Source: Dryococelus australis (Eukaryota > Arthropoda > Insecta > Phasmatodea > Phasmatidae). From it: a stretch of 64,000 bases of DNA. The translations under genes and the position numbers were made by a program. The DNA lies in assembly GCA_029891345.1 (NCBI GenBank), contig CM056994.1, positions 225,424,991 through 225,488,990 of the forward strand. The letters are read 5' to 3'. Shown one piece after another: positions 60,623-64,000 of this stretch (position 1 is the first letter of the stretch; each line of letters begins with the position of its first letter). Under the pieces are notes generated by a model. That model saw nothing but the letters and a program-made list of their open reading frames with translations, made no database searches and was not told where the DNA came from.

Positions 60623-62141
60623 CAAGAACCTCTCTATTACAACCCCTCATTGTTCCCGAGAATAGGGTCGTAATAGAGGGGGGGGGGGGGGGGGGGGGGT
60701 CGTAATAAATTTTTTTTTTTAATTTTGGGACTATTTTGACCCACCCCTAACCCCTATGCCCCCAAACGTGCCATTTTTTGCATGAAGTTATCTCTAGCAC
60801 ATAAAAAACAACTTTTTAAATTAAATATAAATACATATGTATATTTTAATAGCTGGACATCTCCTAATTAATTTGATACCCAAGAAAGGCATATTGGACC
60901 ACCCCTTGTCGTAAAAACGCTATAAACACAGTATGACGTGGCCATTGAAAGTGTGTGAAAGATTAGACTATGTATTATTACAATATAGCTAAACACAGTT
61001 GGAGATGCCTTATATTTGAAGCAAAACACAGAACTTTATTTATTGATAATGATATATGAAGATACATTGGATCACTCATGTGCTGGTGCTAGCAGCAAAT
61101 ACATTGCCGTGCACACGTAGCTGGGTGAGCACCTAGATCCTCTATAGTGCGGCCAGGCACTGCAACTCGCATCTTCGTAACAGCGGCCCGGTATTGATAA
61201 AACATGCTGATAGATGCACAAAATGTAGGTGGCGTGTTGGCCTCTGCACTGGCACGATGAGGCCCGGCAATGTTTACTGGAATATAAAACTTTAGTGCAG
61301 TCTGCTTGAAATATTAATTATCCCAAATTTTTCATAAAAAATTTCTGACGTGACCTATACATGCACACGGCCTTGCTCTTAAAATTATGTTAACGTAAGA
61401 ACACATTTTATTTTCACACATGTACCTACCTTTATTCACTTTACACATAAAATTGACATTACAAGAAAAAAAAAAAACAAATGCCCACCAAAAAAATAGC
61501 TTACGTAGGCATGGGCACACATGAACTTAAAAAAAAATCATTAAAAACGGGACATTGAATTAAATTTGAAGTTAAGAAACTAGTCTGTAATGCGCCACTG
61601 TTTCTACAACAAAAGATGAGTGATAATGGAAGCTAAAAAAGACATGGAGGGTAAGGCAGAGGTGGCTGTATGTGACTTGGACAAAGAATCCTCACTGACC
61701 CGGCCTGCAACTCCCCTTCCTACCCCCCCCCCCCTAAACTTCTATGGACAATATACCAGTATCCCCTTGTGACATTAAGTAAGTTATTGCTTCACACTGC
61801 TTGGGACAACAAATGTCAAAGTATATGACAGCAGCTTGAGAAATGCGCTACCACTAACATCAGTAAAGGTTAGTTTCCCATAGACTGAAGACCGTGGATA
61901 ATAGATGTGGATAATAGATACTTGTACCGCAGTTGGAGAAAAGGTCTACAAAAACAAACTGCGCATAACTGAAACCACGGTTCAAGATACCATGGTTGGC
62001 AGCGAGGGATTACTGTATCTATTTTTAGATGTGCCTCAAATGTTCAAATTTTTCGCCTCAAACTTTTTACGGTTCCACGGGATTGGGTCGTAATAGAGAG
62101 GTGGTTGTAATAAATGGGGTTGTAGTGGAGGGGTTTTACTG
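60623..62141. mobile_element. Pogo/Tigger-like non-autonomous DNA transposon, copy 2
   Basis: Begins CAAGAACCTCTCTATTACAA after TA and ends GAGGGGTTTTACTG, the same inverted termini as 7229-8708 with a 2-base loss at the left end. Most of the 1.52-kb body aligns with copy 1, including CCCCTTGTC, CATGCTGATAGATGCA, GGCCTCTGCACTGGCAC and GGGATTACTGTATCTATTTT blocks. No transposase frame survives. Confidence 0.8.
60678..60699 (+). repeat. 22-base G homopolymer
   Basis: An uninterrupted G run between GGGTCGTAATAGA and TCGTAATAAA in the left end of the pogo-like copy 2. Its length in the assembly may be unreliable. Confidence 0.9.
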
Positions 62142-62599
62142 TTATTATATTATGATATTTTGTACATCTGTATAAGTTGATAATTTTTTCTTTCTTCTGC
62201 CACATTATAAATTGCATTCGCACCTCCAGCCAATAATCTTAAAGCTCCAAAAATTGGAACTTAATATGACAAATGTCCTATTATTGATTTAATCTCCTTT
62301 TTTTATTTTCAGGATTTTTTTTATTGAAGATCATTATAAAGTTAAATCTCTTTGAATATAAGAAAACTATGTGTAATCAATACTAATTACTTTTGTAAAG
62401 AATTTAACTTATTGTTAAATGTTAAAATATTTATTGATACACGATGTCTTCTCTAATAAAATTAACGACTGCTACTCATCAGTCAACTACACTGCTGACA
62501 ACTTGTCCACTAGTCACGTCGCTGCCATCAACGTCTGCAAGACTGTATTATCTTCCGGGCCGGGACAGGCGTCCCGTCCCAATGATAATTATTATTTCA
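62142..62599. other. Transition from AT-rich to GC-richer DNA
   Basis: No gene supported. The left border of the following LTR-like sequence could lie anywhere in 62440-62640. Confidence 0.4.
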
Positions 62600-63256
62600 T
62601 CCCATGAGCCACCGAGACTATGCAAGAGATCCATGGCTAGTACTGCAGCATGCCGTTAGATGCTGCCACAGACAAGAGATGTTGATCCCGGTGCTTTTCA
62701 CTACGCCGCCAGCTCAGAGGATCCAGATGCTGGGCATGCACCTGCTGTACCCTCTCTCCAAACATAATATTTCCCAATAGAAGAAGGGATGGCTGAGAAG
62801 TATAAAAGGGCCGGCAGCCAAGCCTCCAGATTGCCAGTTCTTCTCAGTACTCGATCACTTCCTGAGCTCTCACCACCACTGTTAATAGTGCAGAAGCTCC
62901 AACCTCTCCTAAGCTTCATCACTTTCTTCACAGGGCCGAAGTTACTCTCCAGCGGAATGCTAAGGAAGACCCAGAGGCTGTCAAGAAGTTACGTTTAGAC
63001 ACGTTCGGTACCTTAGGGACAATCACCTGATAGTAGAGCTCGCCTCGAGGAAAACACATATTAAGTCACTGCGTAATCCACCCAGCTTTGCACACGGCAC
63101 CTTCCCCTGTTTAACGATAGGGTGTTTAACCTTCTGTATACTCGGTGGCGGAATTAGCACTTAGCATCTCTGCCATCATTGTTTATTTCACATTGGTAAA
63201 TAAACACCTTTCTTACCAGTCATCTTAACTTTCATTCCAAGTACCTTCCTGTGTCA
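62600..63256 (+). mobile_element. Putative 5' LTR of a retroelement running off the window
   Basis: Contains TATAAAAGG (62801-62809), AATAAA (63199-63204) and an end CTGTGTCA at 63256. Two bases later TGGCAAGAGACCGGG starts, in the position of a primer-binding site. No coding sequence is recognised between here and 64000, so the element type is unknown. The left border is not defined. Confidence 0.4.
62801..62809 (+). promoter_or_regulatory. TATA box of the putative LTR
   Basis: AGTATAAAAGGGCC, nearly identical to the string at 26888. It is followed by C/T-rich sequence suitable for transcription initiation. Confidence 0.4.
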
Positions 63257-63321
63257 CTTGGCAAGAGACCGGGTTTTGATACTGCAGAACGCACATTGCA
63301 CAACAGAACAAGTAAATCCTT

Positions 63322-63720
63322 GGAAGGCCACCTGTTCCTTGTACCTAGTAGGAAGAATGTTAGAGCCACGACATTAGGATACCGTCCTGTGGAAATTGGC
63401 TTGTCAGCTCAAAATCACCCCCTTCCTCATTGCTTCCTCTGTGGTGCAGAGGAGGGGTTCTTCTTTGAGTTGAGACCAGTGACCCTGAGACCCTCACCAC
63501 ACCACCATTGGAAGGCTACCTGTTCCTTGCACCACGTGGAATGAACGGTAGAGCCACGACATGTGGTATGCTCCTGGTGGATTAGACTTGCCAACCAGGT
63601 GCCCAACTCTCATCGCTCCCCTAGTGGTGCCCAGAGGGCTGCAGTCTGGAGCAGGGAAGTCTACTCCCACGGGACACCCGCACACTGTTAAACACTGACA
63701 TGTCAACTGCCCAACTCCTG
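63322..63720. repeat. About 188-bp diverged tandem repeat in the retroelement leader
   Basis: GGAAGGCCACCTGTTCCTTG (63322) and GGAAGGCTACCTGTTCCTTG (63510) start two units that share TAGAGCCACGACAT and a CC(T/C)CT(G/A)GTGG block. A third, partial and more diverged copy may start about 63690 (ACATGTCAACTGCCCAACTC). The open frames here on both strands have no known motifs. Confidence 0.7.
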
Positions 63721-64000
63721 CTGCTCTGATCTATACCGCATGCTGTACACCCACAGGGGTGGAGTTTAGAGACTGGCCAGAAAGGCGAGGGCAATTGCTA
63801 AACTTTCCCAGGGATTATGTATCCTTCCTAGTGTGTTCAGGTTTACTCAGTCCATGGGAACAAGCTGCGCTTCAACAACGCCTTACTATACCAGTTACAG
63901 ACATTGTTTGCATCGGATTGTTCGAGCCACCCACCAGGGTCGTGGAGAGATACCATCCTCTAGTGCAGGAGGCACTCTTTGGCATCAGACAGCCAGACGA

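Noticed and set aside
51915-64000. Search for the next vav DH exon (MQRxLKY-type block), PH, C1, SH2 and SH3 exons
   Set aside because: No matching segment was found in any frame, so these lie outside the window.

Overview
This is a eukaryotic window: AT-rich, intron-dominated and full of degraded transposable elements, with no operons or ribosome binding sites. The only host gene recognised with confidence is a Vav-family Rho guanine-nucleotide exchange factor on the + strand. Three exons are visible: 22135-22255 (acidic regulatory segment with a YEDL-type tyrosine), 23535-23708 (start of the Dbl-homology domain) and 51711-51914 (continuation of that domain). The last two are separated by an intron of about 28.0 kb. 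All three have GT/AG splice sites and join in phase 0. Vav is a metazoan family. The single-gene count, large introns and mix of jockey-like, Ty3-like, pogo-like and hAT-like remnants suggest an arthropod, probably an insect with a large genome. The species is not determined.

Layout. 1-22134 lies upstream of the first visible vav exon and is probably intron. It holds a TIR element (1944-2876), a dispersed repeat (4018-4890), a pogo-like non-autonomous element (7229-8708), a Ty3/gypsy remnant with a canonical-looking 5' LTR (9040-11800), an LTR-like repeat (13369-14122), a zinc-knuckle gag-like ORF (14406-14876, minus) and a purine-rich minus-strand gag-like relic (about 17600-19200).

The 28 kb intron (23709-51710) carries a hAT-like element (24048-26561), LTR-promoter-like sequence with a small ORF (26580-28365), a 340-bp dispersed repeat in two copies (28750 and 36003), a minus-strand LTR-flanked unit encoding a PHD-like Cys/His protein (31404-34850), several short satellites, and a dead jockey-like LINE (47048-49880, minus). 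Its polymerase has lost all three catalytic aspartates.

51915-64000, downstream of the third exon, holds a tRNA-derived SINE, two minisatellites, an unassigned phase-0 exon candidate (54595-54783), second copies of the 4018 repeat, the 13369 LTR and the 7229 pogo-like element, and at the end an LTR-type retroelement running off the window.

The vav exons together supply the junction between the autoinhibitory acidic region and the catalytic domain of one signalling protein. The CH domain (upstream) and the rest of DH-PH-C1-SH2-SH3 (downstream) were not found here. No evidence of a wholly new biological system was found. The most unusual points are the PHD-like finger ORF inside an LTR-flanked unit, a sequence module shared by two different TIR element families, and the paired-Asp-to-Asn LINE.
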